A stretch of DNA of 33,955 nucleotides. It comes from Bacteroidaceae bacterium. GTDB lineage: Bacteria > Bacteroidota > Bacteroidia > Bacteroidales > Bacteroidaceae. The notes below the pieces were generated by a model, which saw nothing but the letters and a program-made list of their open reading frames with translations, ran no database searches and was not told the DNA's origin. The stretch spans positions 1-33,955 of the forward strand of contig JAFTAJ010000021.1 in NCBI GenBank assembly GCA_017458585.1, given 5' to 3'. Made by a program: the position numbers and the translations under genes. Positions 21,085 to 29,420 of this stretch are shown here, one piece after another (the stretch's first letter is position 1; every line of letters starts with the position of its first letter).

Positions 21085-21738
21085 ATGATTGACTATATAA
21101 AGGGCCAGCTGGCGGAGCTTACGCCGGCCAAGGCCGTGATAGAAGCAGCGGGTGTTGGGTATGAACTCAACATCTCGCTGAGTTCGTATGATGAGCTGAG
21201 GAGAGAGACAGACCCACCCCTAACCCCTCCCATGAAGGGAGGGGAACATAAGCTCTATGTTTACGAGGACATCCGCGAAGATGCGTGGGTGCTCTTCGGC
21301 TTTGCCACCAAGGAGGAGCGCGAGCTGTTTCTGCTGCTTATCACCGTGAGCGGGGTGGGTGGCAATACGGCGCGTACCATCCTCTCGGCGTACCCCGCCC
21401 CCGAGCTCGCAGCCATTATCGCCGACGGACGCGATGGCATGCTCAAGCGCGTGAAGGGCATCGGTGGCAAGACGGCGCAGCGCATCATCGTGGAGCTACA
21501 GGACAAGGTAAATGAGTTAGGAATTAGGAGCGAGGAGTTAGGAGTTAGGAGTGAGAAATCTCAACTTTCGAACTCTCGAACTTTCGAACTTTCTAAGGAG
21601 GGCGAGGAGGCCATCGCCGCCCTGCAGATGCTCGGCTTCTCACCGGCTCCCACCAAGAAGGTGGTGAAAGAGCTGCTGGTCAAGGAGCCTGAACTCAAGG
21701 CAGAGCAAATTATCAAGCAGGCACTGAAAGCGTTATAA
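21085..21738 (+). CDS. ruvA: Holliday junction branch migration subunit RuvA with two repeat cassettes
   Basis: RuvA binds four-way junctions as a tetramer and loads the RuvB motor. I start at ATG 21085 (MIDYIKGQLAELTPAKAVIE), the standard RuvA N terminus; the upstream in-frame ATG at 21037 follows the BspA stop directly and adds an untypical tail. Domain I is the OB fold (1-75), domain II contains two helix-hairpin-helix motifs (TVSGVGGNTARTIL and VKGIGGKTAQRII), and domain III is 172-217 (the RuvB-binding three-helix bundle). Two cassettes lie inside: residues 41-56 (ETDPPLTPPMKGGEHK) in a loop of the OB fold and 144-170 in the flexible linker between domains II and III. At 217 residues it is longer than the usual 190-205. 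ruvA upstream of sprA is a familiar Bacteroidetes order. Confidence 0.95.
   Translation: MIDYIKGQLAELTPAKAVIEAAGVGYELNISLSSYDELRRETDPPLTPPMKGGEHKLYVYEDIREDAWVLFGFATKEERELFLLLITVSGVGGNTARTILSAYPAPELAAIIADGRDGMLKRVKGIGGKTAQRIIVELQDKVNELGIRSEELGVRSEKSQLSNSRTFELSKEGEEAIAALQMLGFSPAPTKKVVKELLVKEPELKAEQIIKQALKAL
21205..21252 (+). repeat. Palindromic cassette in ruvA, shared with gmk
   Basis: CCCCTCCC-atgaa-GGGAGGGG forms the core. The translation DPPLTPPMKGGEHK matches THPLTPPMKGGEHK in Gmk (32978-33019, minus strand). The two DNA copies differ at a few bases, including one indel upstream of the core. Confidence 0.92.
21513..21594 (+). repeat. Heptamer cassette in the RuvA linker (GGAGTTA type then CGAACTT type)
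   Basis: Six GGAGTTA/GGAGTGA-type units are followed by GAAATCTCAACTTTCGAAC and further CGAACTT/CGAACTC units. Translated ELGIRSEELGVRSEKSQLS then NSRTFELSK. The first part is homologous to 5286-5345 in trmN6. Confidence 0.9.
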
Positions 21739-21850
21739 ACGAAAACGATAACGAAAACTGACACACCCCTCCGTCGCAAGCGACACCTCCCCTAGCTTAG
21801 GGGAGGAACCGGGGGAGATAACGATAACGAAAACGAAAACGAAAACGAAA
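21739..21850. repeat. ACGAAA arrays flanking a GC-rich palindromic cassette between ruvA and sprA
   Basis: Hexamers ACGAAA/ACGATA stand at 21739-21757 and 21818-21850. Between them lies a palindromic core with CTCCCCTA-GC-TTAGGGGAG and GTCGC-aa-GCGAC. The right-hand array runs directly into the signal-peptide codons of sprA (KYTRRFW). Confidence 0.8.
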
Positions 21851-21886
21851 TATACACGCAGGTTCTGGGCATGGCTCGCCGGAGTC

Positions 21887-24800
21887 GTGCTGCTGACTGG
21901 TGCCTGGCAGATAGCGCAAGGCACACGCGGTGATATGGCGGTAGGTGTGTATGAGCTGCAGGAGGTGCAGGAAGAACCAATGGTCAATGGTCAATGGTCA
22001 ATGGTCAATGGTCAATCGTCAATGGTCAATGTTCCCATGGACTCCACCCGCTACGGTGTGAAGAAGACAGCGCCTGTCAGCCAGAAGGATATCGACGACA
22101 AGATGCTCGACCTGCGCGATGCAGAGAACGCCAAGACGGAGGCCGTCTATGACGAGTACACCGGCAGCTATAAGCTCGGCACCAAAATTGGCGACAGCTA
22201 CCTCAACGCTCCCTTCCTCATGACTCGCGACGAGTATGACCGCTGGAGCCTGCGCCGCAGCATGGCTGCCTATTTCCACCGCAAGAACCAAGATGCCTTT
22301 GAGGAGGCCGGCAAGAAGAAGTTCGACTTCACCGACATGAAGTTTGACCTCGGCCCCGCCGAGAAGATTTTCGGCCCCGGCGGTGTGCAGGTCAAGGTGC
22401 AGGGGGAGGCGGAGCTTAAGATTGGCGTCAACATGAAGGACATTGACAATCCGTCGCTGCCCATCCGCAACCGTAAGACCACGGGCTTTGACTTCGACGA
22501 GAAAGTCAACGTGAGTCTGCAGGGCAAGATTGGCGACAAGATGGACATGAACCTCAACTACAACACCGAGGCTTCGTTTGACTACGACATGAAGAATCTC
22601 AAGCTGAAGTATGAGGGCAAGGAGGACGAGATTATCAAGCTGGTGGAGGCGGGCAACATCAGTTTCCCGAGCAACAACTCGCTGGTGACCGGTGCCAGCA
22701 GTCTCTTCGGACTGCGTACCGACATGCAGTTTGGCAAACTCAAGCTGCAGCTGGCCGTGAGCCAGAAGAAATCGGTGAGCAAGTCGGTGAGCGCCAGCGG
22801 AGGTAATCAGCTGACCAACTTCGAGATAGCCGGCAACGCCTACGAGTCGAACCGCCACTTCTTCCTCAGTCATTTCTTCCGCGACAACTACGACCGATGG
22901 ATGTCAACGCTGCCCGCCATAGCCAGCGGCATAGAGATAACGCGCATCGAGGTGTGGGTGACCAACAAAAACAATACCACCACCAACACCCGCAACATAG
23001 TGGCGTTTCCCGACCTGGCCGAGTATAGCCATATCAGCAATCCGCAGTGGCATGCCAGCGGCACCAGCAATCCCGCCAACGCCAGCAACGACCTCTATTC
23101 CACCATCAACACCCAATACTCCGATGCCCGACAGATAAGTCAGGTGTATGCCACCATGAGCAGCGCCGGCCTCGAGGGTGGTGTCGATTATGAGAAGGTG
23201 GAGAGTGCCCGACTGCTGAGCAGCAACGAATACACGGTCAACAGGGCGCTGGGCTTCATCTCCCTCAAGACAACGCTGCAGACCGACCAGGTGCTTGCCG
23301 TGGCGTATGAATACACCTATATGGGCACCACCTATCAGGTGGGCGAGTTCTCTACCGACCGCAACGACAACACCACCTGCCTCTACGTGAAGGCCATCAG
23401 AAATGCGGCATGCACCCCCACCATGCCCAACTGGGACCTCATGATGAAGAACGTATATAATCTGGGGGCCACATCGGTGCAGGCCGACAAGTTCAGGCTC
23501 GACATCAAATACCTCAGCGACACCACAGGCGTTTATCTCACCTACCTGCCCGAGGCTCAGTATAAGGACCGCACCCTCCTCTCCCTCCTCAACCTCGACC
23601 GACTCGACAATAAGCAGCAGCCGCACCCCAACGGCTACTTCGACTATGTGGAGGGCTACACGGTGGACCGCAGCTCAGGTCGTGTGTTCTTCCCGTCAGT
23701 GGAGCCATTTGGCAGCTATCTGGCCAAGGTGATAGGCAACGAGGCTGTGAGCGACAAGTATGTGTTCCAAGAGCTCTACGACTCTACTCTGGTGAGAGCC
23801 CGTCAGGTGGTGGAGAAAGACAAGTTTGTGCTTACCGGTCAGTTTAAGGGCTCCGGTGGCAGCAATGTCATCTCGCTCGGCTCTATGAATGTGCCGCGCG
23901 GTTCGGTGAAAGTGACTGCCGGCGGCCAGACGCTGATAGAGAACACCGACTATACCGTCAACTACACGGCTGGCGAGGTGACCATCATCAACCAGAGCAT
24001 TATCGACGCAGGCACTCAGGTCAGCGTGAGCCTTGAGAGCAACGATGGCGAGGCCTTCCAACGCAAGACGATGCTGGGTCTCAACTGGCAGTATGACGTG
24101 TCGAAGGACCTGGTGTTTGGCGGTACCATCATGCACCTCAAGGAGCAGTCGCTGACCACCAAGGTGGCTATGGGCGCCGAGCCGCTCAACAATACCATCT
24201 GGGGCTTGAACGTCAGCTGGAAGAAGCGCAGCCAGTGGCTCACCGACCTCTTCGACAAGCTGCCGCTGCTGCGCTTGGAGCAGCCCTCGCAGATCAACTT
24301 CAGCGCAGAGTTTGCCCAGCTGATTGCGGGCAAGAACGACCAGAGCCAGGCAGGCTCCTCCTACATCGACGATTTTGAGAATACCAAGTCGTCAATCAAT
24401 GTCAATATTCCCAGCGAGTGGGTGATAAGCAGCTGCCCGCTGCGATTTAGCGAGAGCAGCTATATCAACGATGTGCGTTATGGCTACAACCGCGCCCTGT
24501 TGAGTTGGTACAATATCGACCCGCTCTTCACCCGCCGTTCGTCGTCGCTCACCCCGGGCTATATCAAGAGCGATATGGAGCAGCTGAGCAACCACTATGT
24601 GAGGGAGGTGTATCGCACCGAGCTGTTCCCCAACCGCGAGCTGACCTATGGTCAGTCGTCAACGCTCGACATCCTCAACCTGGCCTACTATCCCAACCTG
24701 CGCGGTCCCTACAACCTTAACCCCGACGTTGACAGCAAGGGCCAGCTCAACAATCCTGCACAGCACTGGGGCGGTATGATGCGCTCGCTGGAGACCACCG

Positions 24801-27800
24801 ACTTTGATGCCGCCAACATAGAGTACATCGAGTTCTGGATGCTCGACCCGTTTATCTACTCGCGTCAGCAGGGCAACAACAATCCCGGCGGTGAGTTTTA
24901 TATCGACCTCGGAGATATCAGCGAGGATATCTTGAGAGACGGCAACAAATCGTATGAGAGCGGTCTTGGCCTTGAGGCCAGCTCGGCAACCTACAGCACC
25001 AACAACTGGGGCGTCTATGCCACGCAAAACGCTGTGACCTACGCCTTTACCACTAATAGCGGCTCGCGAGCCAGACAGGATATCGGTCTCGATGGCATGA
25101 ACGATGACGACGAGAGGGCGCATCCCTCCTATTCGCAGTACCTCAGCGACATACGCTCCAAGGTGACACCCGCCGTCTATGACAGTATCGCCCTCGACCC
25201 CGCCGGCGACAACTTCCACTACTTCCGCGGCTCCGATTACGACGATGCCAGGACGAGCATCCTTGACCGCTACCTGCGCATCAACAACCCGCAGGGCAAC
25301 TCCGCCGATGCCGAGACCAATGTGGAGAGCTACTCCACGGCCTACAAGACACGCCCCGATGCCGAGGATATCAACGAGGACTTCACCCTCAACGAGTACA
25401 ACAACTACTATGAGTATCGCGTGAAGATTCACCCCGACAGCATGCGCGTCGGCACCGGATATATCGTGGACCACCGCGAGGCCAGCGTGGCACTGCGCAA
25501 CGGCAACCGCGAGAATGTGGACTGGTATCTGTTCCGCATACCGCTCGACAACTACATCAAGAAAGAGGGCAACATCAGCGACTTCTCGTCAGTCAGGTTC
25601 ATGCGTATGTATATGACCAACTTCGAGAAGCCCACCATCCTGCGCTTTGGCACCTTCGAACTGGTGCGCGGCGAGTGGCGCAACTATGAGCACTCGCTCA
25701 CCGGCAGCACTACCAAGGAGCCGGAGGGACAGCTCGATGTGTCGGCCATCAGCATACAGGAAAACAACGACAAGACGCCCGTCAACTATGTGCTGCCGCC
25801 GGGCATATCGAGAGTGGTGGATCGCAACAACAGCCAGCTCACCGAAAACAATGAGCAGGCCCTCAACATCACGGTGAAAGACCTGCCCTCCGGCGAGAGC
25901 CGTGCCATCTACAAGACCAGCAACATGGACTTGCGCCAGTACAAGCATATCCAGATGTTTGTGCATGCCAACGCGCTGACCGACGATGTCAATCTCAAGG
26001 ACAACGAGGCATCCGTCTTCATACGCCTCGGCTCCGACTACCGCAACAACTACTACGAATACGAGATACCGCTCGCCCTCACCCCCAAGGGACACTACGA
26101 CACCTACACCAACGCCGACTGCAAGGCTGTGTGGCCCGAGAGCAATATGCTCGATATCGACCTCAGCAAGTTCACCGCCATCAAGAATGCCCGCAACCGC
26201 GAGAAATCGGCAGGCAATGCCTCCTTCACGGCTCCCTACTACGAGTACGACAGCGATGCGCCCAACAATAAGATAACCGTCATGGGTAATCCCACTCTGG
26301 GCGAGGTGCGCACCATGATGATTGGTGTGCGCAACAACTCTCGCGGCATGCGCAGTGCCGAGGTGTGGGTCAACGAGCTGCGCCTGCAGGACTACACCAA
26401 CGAAGGCGGCTGGGCAGCCCGCTCCAAGCTTGATGTGCAGGTATCCGACTTCGCCACCGTCTCTGCCATGGGCCATATAGAGACTGCCGGCTTCGGCGGA
26501 CTGGAGCAGGGCGTCAATGAGCGCCGCAACGACAACCTCTACGAGTACTCCCTCACCACCAATGTGCAGCTCGGCAAGTTCTTCCCCGAGAAAGCCAAGG
26601 CGAGGATACCGCTCTACTACTCCTACTCCAAGCGCAAGCTGAAGCCGAAGTATAACCCCCTCGACACCGACATGAAGCTCGACGACGCCCTCGACGCTTG
26701 CACCACCAAGTCCGAGCGCGACTCGCTGGAGAATATCGTTACCTCCACCACGGTCAACACCAACTTCTCCATCAGCAATGCCCGCTTCGACATAGCCTCC
26801 AAGCGCCATCCCATGCCTTACGACCCCGCCAACTTCTCGGTGAGCTACAGCCATAGCCACCGCCACATAGCCGGCGAGACAAAGGTCTTCGAAAACGACG
26901 ATACGTGGAAGTTTAACGTGGGCTACTCCTACAGCCCCGACTTCAAGCCGCTGGAGCCTTTCAAGAAAATAAAGGACAAGTCAAAACTTGGCTGGCTCAA
27001 GCTGCTAAGAGAGCAGAAGTTCAGCCTCTGGCCGCAGAGCATAACGCTCAACTCCGACATCACGCGTACCTATTTTGAATTGCAGGAGCGCGACATGGAC
27101 AACCTGCAAGACCACTCGCTGCAGATGACCTGGTCGCAAGACTTCCTCTGGAATCGCTCCATGGGCATCAACTGGGACCTCACCGGCGATATCCATCTCT
27201 CGCTCAAGACAGCCACCAACGCTGAGATACAGGAGCCCTATGTGCCGGTCAACAAGAGTCTCTATCCCGATGAGTACAGCATCTGGAAAGACTCCGTGAT
27301 GCACAGCATCAAGCACTTCGGTACGCCGCTGAGCTACAACCAGTCGTTCAACGCTTCGTGGAAGCTGCCACTCAATAAGTTCCCGCTCTTCAAGTGGCTC
27401 ACCGCCGATGTGGCCTACGATGCCCAGTACAGCTGGAAGCGCGGTACCACCCTCAGTAACGGCTACACCCAGGGCAACACTATCACCAACTCGCGCAATG
27501 CCAAGATTAACGGCCGTCTGCAGATGGAGGAGCTATACAACCTCGTGCCTTTCCTCAGGAACGCCAATAAGTACTATGCCTCCAATACCAGCAACCGCAG
27601 AAGCAACATGTCCAAGGCGACGGGCAACAAGGCCGCAGGCGACAAGACAGGCAAGGGGCAGAAGACCGCCACCGAAGAGAAATTCTTTGAGCAAGAGGTG
27701 CAGCTATATATGGACAGCGTGCAGACCCTGAAGCACAACCAGCGCAGCAAGAAGCTCAAGGTCACCGCCATGCGTCAGGACGGCAAGCGCTATGTGCTGC

Positions 27801-29380
27801 GCTATAAGGTGCTCAACAACAACTCTATATCCATCACCAGCAAGGACACCGCCAAGGTGAAGGTGACCATCAAGAAGGCCAAGCCCTCCGAAGACCGTCC
27901 GGTCTATAAGATAGCCCGTGCCGCCTCGCGCTTCGCCATGATGCTGCGCAATGTCGGCTTCAGCTACACCAACAGCTACAACATGTCGCTGCCAGGCTTC
28001 AGCCCCAATGTGGGCGACTTCTTCGGCCAGCGTAAGGGCAAGGGCAATCCGTTGGCGCCGGGATTGGACTTCGCCTTTGGCTTCACCGGCGAGTCGTATA
28101 TCGACAAGGCCGCCAGCCGTGGCTGGTTGCTGATGAACGATAGTGTGACACGCTCTGCTGCCATCAACAACAACGAGAACCTGCAGGTCACCGCCACCAT
28201 CGAGCCTATCCCCAACCTCAAGATAGACCTCAACGCCACGCGCGTCACCTCCAAGACCAAGAGCATACAGTATATGTACGCCGGCAGGCCTACCACGGAG
28301 AATGGTTCCTTCCAGATGACCACCATCAGCATCTCCACAGCCTTCGCCTCCACCGGTAGCGCCGGCAACGGCTACCACAGCGCAACGTTCGACAAGTTCC
28401 TGCGCAACCTCGATGTCTTCCAGCAGCGTGTGGAGAAGCGCTACGCCAACGCCGTATATCCTGCCAACACCTCGATGGCAGGCCAGCCCTTCAACCCCGC
28501 CAACGGCACCGTCAGCAAGTACTCCTCCGATGTGATGATACCTGCCTTCCTCTCTGCCTACTGCGGTGGCAACGGCATCGAGATATTCCCCAGTCTCAAG
28601 CGCATGCTGCCCAACTGGAAGATAACCTACGGCGGACTGATGCGCATACCATGGTTCCGCACCAATTTCCGCAGCTTCAACCTCGAGCACGCCTACAAGA
28701 GCCTCTACGCCGTGGGCTCCTACAACACCTACAGCAGCTTCCACCGCTACATGGACGACCTTGGCTTCATCAACGAAGCCTCCACGGGCAATCCTATCCC
28801 GTCGTCGATGTACGATATCAGCACCGTGTCTATCAATGAGTCGTTCTCGCCGCTCATTGGCTTCAGCTTCACCCTCAAGAACAGCCTCTCCGGCTCGTTG
28901 AAGTACAACCGCACCCGCGTCATCACCCTCAGCATGACATCGCAGCAGATCACCGAGGCACTCTCATCCGACTTCATCATCGGACTCGGTTATAAGATCA
29001 ACAACCTCAAGCTCTTCGGCACCTCCAAGAAGCGCAAGATAGTCAGCCGTCGCAAGAAGTCCACCGACGACGACGAGGAGGCAGCCGCTGACGCCGACCG
29101 CAACGAGGGAACCATCAACAACAGCCTTAATATGCGTGCCGATATCTCGCTGCGCGACCAGAGCGCCATCAACCGCAATATCCTCACCGACCTCTCGCAG
29201 GCCACCTCCGGCAACAAGGCCTTCAAGATATCCCTATCGGCAGAGTATCAGGTGAGCCGCTTGCTCAGCCTCTCCGCCTATTACGACCGCCAGACCACCA
29301 AGCCCTTGCTCACCTCCTCCGCATATCCCACCACCGTGCAGGACTTCGGCATCGGCATGAAGTTCTCCCTCGCCCGATAA
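21887..29380 (+). CDS. sprA: Gliding motility / type IX secretion translocon protein SprA (Sov)
   Basis: About 2,500 residues, typical for SprA, the giant outer-membrane barrel through which type IX secretion cargo leaves the cell. Supporting blocks include YGVKKTAPVSQKDIDDKM, DYDMKNLKLKYEGKEDEIIK, ISFPSNNSLVTGASSLFGLR, SYIDDFENTKSSINVNIPSEW, VWVNELRLQDY and the barrel end FGIGMKFSLAR. The coordinates use GTG 21887, but this falls inside the signal peptide: the open frame extends back to 21752 and includes KYTRRFWAWLAGVVLLTGAW, a convincing n- and h-region, with no ATG, GTG or TTG before it. The true start is therefore unclear. A CAATGGT heptamer cassette adds MVNGQWSMVNGQSSMVN shortly after the signal peptide. 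No other T9SS genes are in the window. recG follows after 40 nt. Confidence 0.95.
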   Translation: MLLTGAWQIAQGTRGDMAVGVYELQEVQEEPMVNGQWSMVNGQSSMVNVPMDSTRYGVKKTAPVSQKDIDDKMLDLRDAENAKTEAVYDEYTGSYKLGTKIGDSYLNAPFLMTRDEYDRWSLRRSMAAYFHRKNQDAFEEAGKKKFDFTDMKFDLGPAEKIFGPGGVQVKVQGEAELKIGVNMKDIDNPSLPIRNRKTTGFDFDEKVNVSLQGKIGDKMDMNLNYNTEASFDYDMKNLKLKYEGKEDEIIKLVEAGNISFPSNNSLVTGASSLFGLRTDMQFGKLKLQLAVSQKKSVSKSVSASGGNQLTNFEIAGNAYESNRHFFLSHFFRDNYDRWMSTLPAIASGIEITRIEVWVTNKNNTTTNTRNIVAFPDLAEYSHISNPQWHASGTSNPANASNDLYSTINTQYSDARQISQVYATMSSAGLEGGVDYEKVESARLLSSNEYTVNRALGFISLKTTLQTDQVLAVAYEYTYMGTTYQVGEFSTDRNDNTTCLYVKAIRNAACTPTMPNWDLMMKNVYNLGATSVQADKFRLDIKYLSDTTGVYLTYLPEAQYKDRTLLSLLNLDRLDNKQQPHPNGYFDYVEGYTVDRSSGRVFFPSVEPFGSYLAKVIGNEAVSDKYVFQELYDSTLVRARQVVEKDKFVLTGQFKGSGGSNVISLGSMNVPRGSVKVTAGGQTLIENTDYTVNYTAGEVTIINQSIIDAGTQVSVSLESNDGEAFQRKTMLGLNWQYDVSKDLVFGGTIMHLKEQSLTTKVAMGAEPLNNTIWGLNVSWKKRSQWLTDLFDKLPLLRLEQPSQINFSAEFAQLIAGKNDQSQAGSSYIDDFENTKSSINVNIPSEWVISSCPLRFSESSYINDVRYGYNRALLSWYNIDPLFTRRSSSLTPGYIKSDMEQLSNHYVREVYRTELFPNRELTYGQSSTLDILNLAYYPNLRGPYNLNPDVDSKGQLNNPAQHWGGMMRSLETTDFDAANIEYIEFWMLDPFIYSRQQGNNNPGGEFYIDLGDISEDILRDGNKSYESGLGLEASSATYSTNNWGVYATQNAVTYAFTTNSGSRARQDIGLDGMNDDDERAHPSYSQYLSDIRSKVTPAVYDSIALDPAGDNFHYFRGSDYDDARTSILDRYLRINNPQGNSADAETNVESYSTAYKTRPDAEDINEDFTLNEYNNYYEYRVKIHPDSMRVGTGYIVDHREASVALRNGNRENVDWYLFRIPLDNYIKKEGNISDFSSVRFMRMYMTNFEKPTILRFGTFELVRGEWRNYEHSLTGSTTKEPEGQLDVSAISIQENNDKTPVNYVLPPGISRVVDRNNSQLTENNEQALNITVKDLPSGESRAIYKTSNMDLRQYKHIQMFVHANALTDDVNLKDNEASVFIRLGSDYRNNYYEYEIPLALTPKGHYDTYTNADCKAVWPESNMLDIDLSKFTAIKNARNREKSAGNASFTAPYYEYDSDAPNNKITVMGNPTLGEVRTMMIGVRNNSRGMRSAEVWVNELRLQDYTNEGGWAARSKLDVQVSDFATVSAMGHIETAGFGGLEQGVNERRNDNLYEYSLTTNVQLGKFFPEKAKARIPLYYSYSKRKLKPKYNPLDTDMKLDDALDACTTKSERDSLENIVTSTTVNTNFSISNARFDIASKRHPMPYDPANFSVSYSHSHRHIAGETKVFENDDTWKFNVGYSYSPDFKPLEPFKKIKDKSKLGWLKLLREQKFSLWPQSITLNSDITRTYFELQERDMDNLQDHSLQMTWSQDFLWNRSMGINWDLTGDIHLSLKTATNAEIQEPYVPVNKSLYPDEYSIWKDSVMHSIKHFGTPLSYNQSFNASWKLPLNKFPLFKWLTADVAYDAQYSWKRGTTLSNGYTQGNTITNSRNAKINGRLQMEELYNLVPFLRNANKYYASNTSNRRSNMSKATGNKAAGDKTGKGQKTATEEKFFEQEVQLYMDSVQTLKHNQRSKKLKVTAMRQDGKRYVLRYKVLNNNSISITSKDTAKVKVTIKKAKPSEDRPVYKIARAASRFAMMLRNVGFSYTNSYNMSLPGFSPNVGDFFGQRKGKGNPLAPGLDFAFGFTGESYIDKAASRGWLLMNDSVTRSAAINNNENLQVTATIEPIPNLKIDLNATRVTSKTKSIQYMYAGRPTTENGSFQMTTISISTAFASTGSAGNGYHSATFDKFLRNLDVFQQRVEKRYANAVYPANTSMAGQPFNPANGTVSKYSSDVMIPAFLSAYCGGNGIEIFPSLKRMLPNWKITYGGLMRIPWFRTNFRSFNLEHAYKSLYAVGSYNTYSSFHRYMDDLGFINEASTGNPIPSSMYDISTVSINESFSPLIGFSFTLKNSLSGSLKYNRTRVITLSMTSQQITEALSSDFIIGLGYKINNLKLFGTSKKRKIVSRRKKSTDDDEEAAADADRNEGTINNSLNMRADISLRDQSAINRNILTDLSQATSGNKAFKISLSAEYQVSRLLSLSAYYDRQTTKPLLTSSAYPTTVQDFGIGMKFSLAR
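21978..22033 (+). repeat. CAATGGT heptamer array inside sprA, eight units
   Basis: Eight perfect or near-perfect 7-bp units (six CAATGGT, one CAATCGT, one CAATGTT) are translated as VNGQWSM repeats. The orientation is the stop-free one. Confidence 0.92.
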
Positions 29381-29382
29381 CC

Positions 29383-29414
29383 CTCCTCACTCCTAACTCC
29401 TCACTCCTCACTCC
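29383..29414. repeat. CTCCTCA heptamer array between sprA and recG
   Basis: Four to five units of CTCCTCA/CTCCTAA begin right after the sprA stop. This is the GGAGTGA/GGAGTTA class in reverse orientation, here untranslated. Confidence 0.8.
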
Positions 29415-29420
29415 AAATAA

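Noticed and set aside
25589-26866. Long minus-strand open frame inside sprA (and similar ones at 27704-28744 and 22019-22873)
   Set aside because: Composition reflects the GC-rich codon pattern of sprA in reverse; no family motif, promoter or independent start signal.
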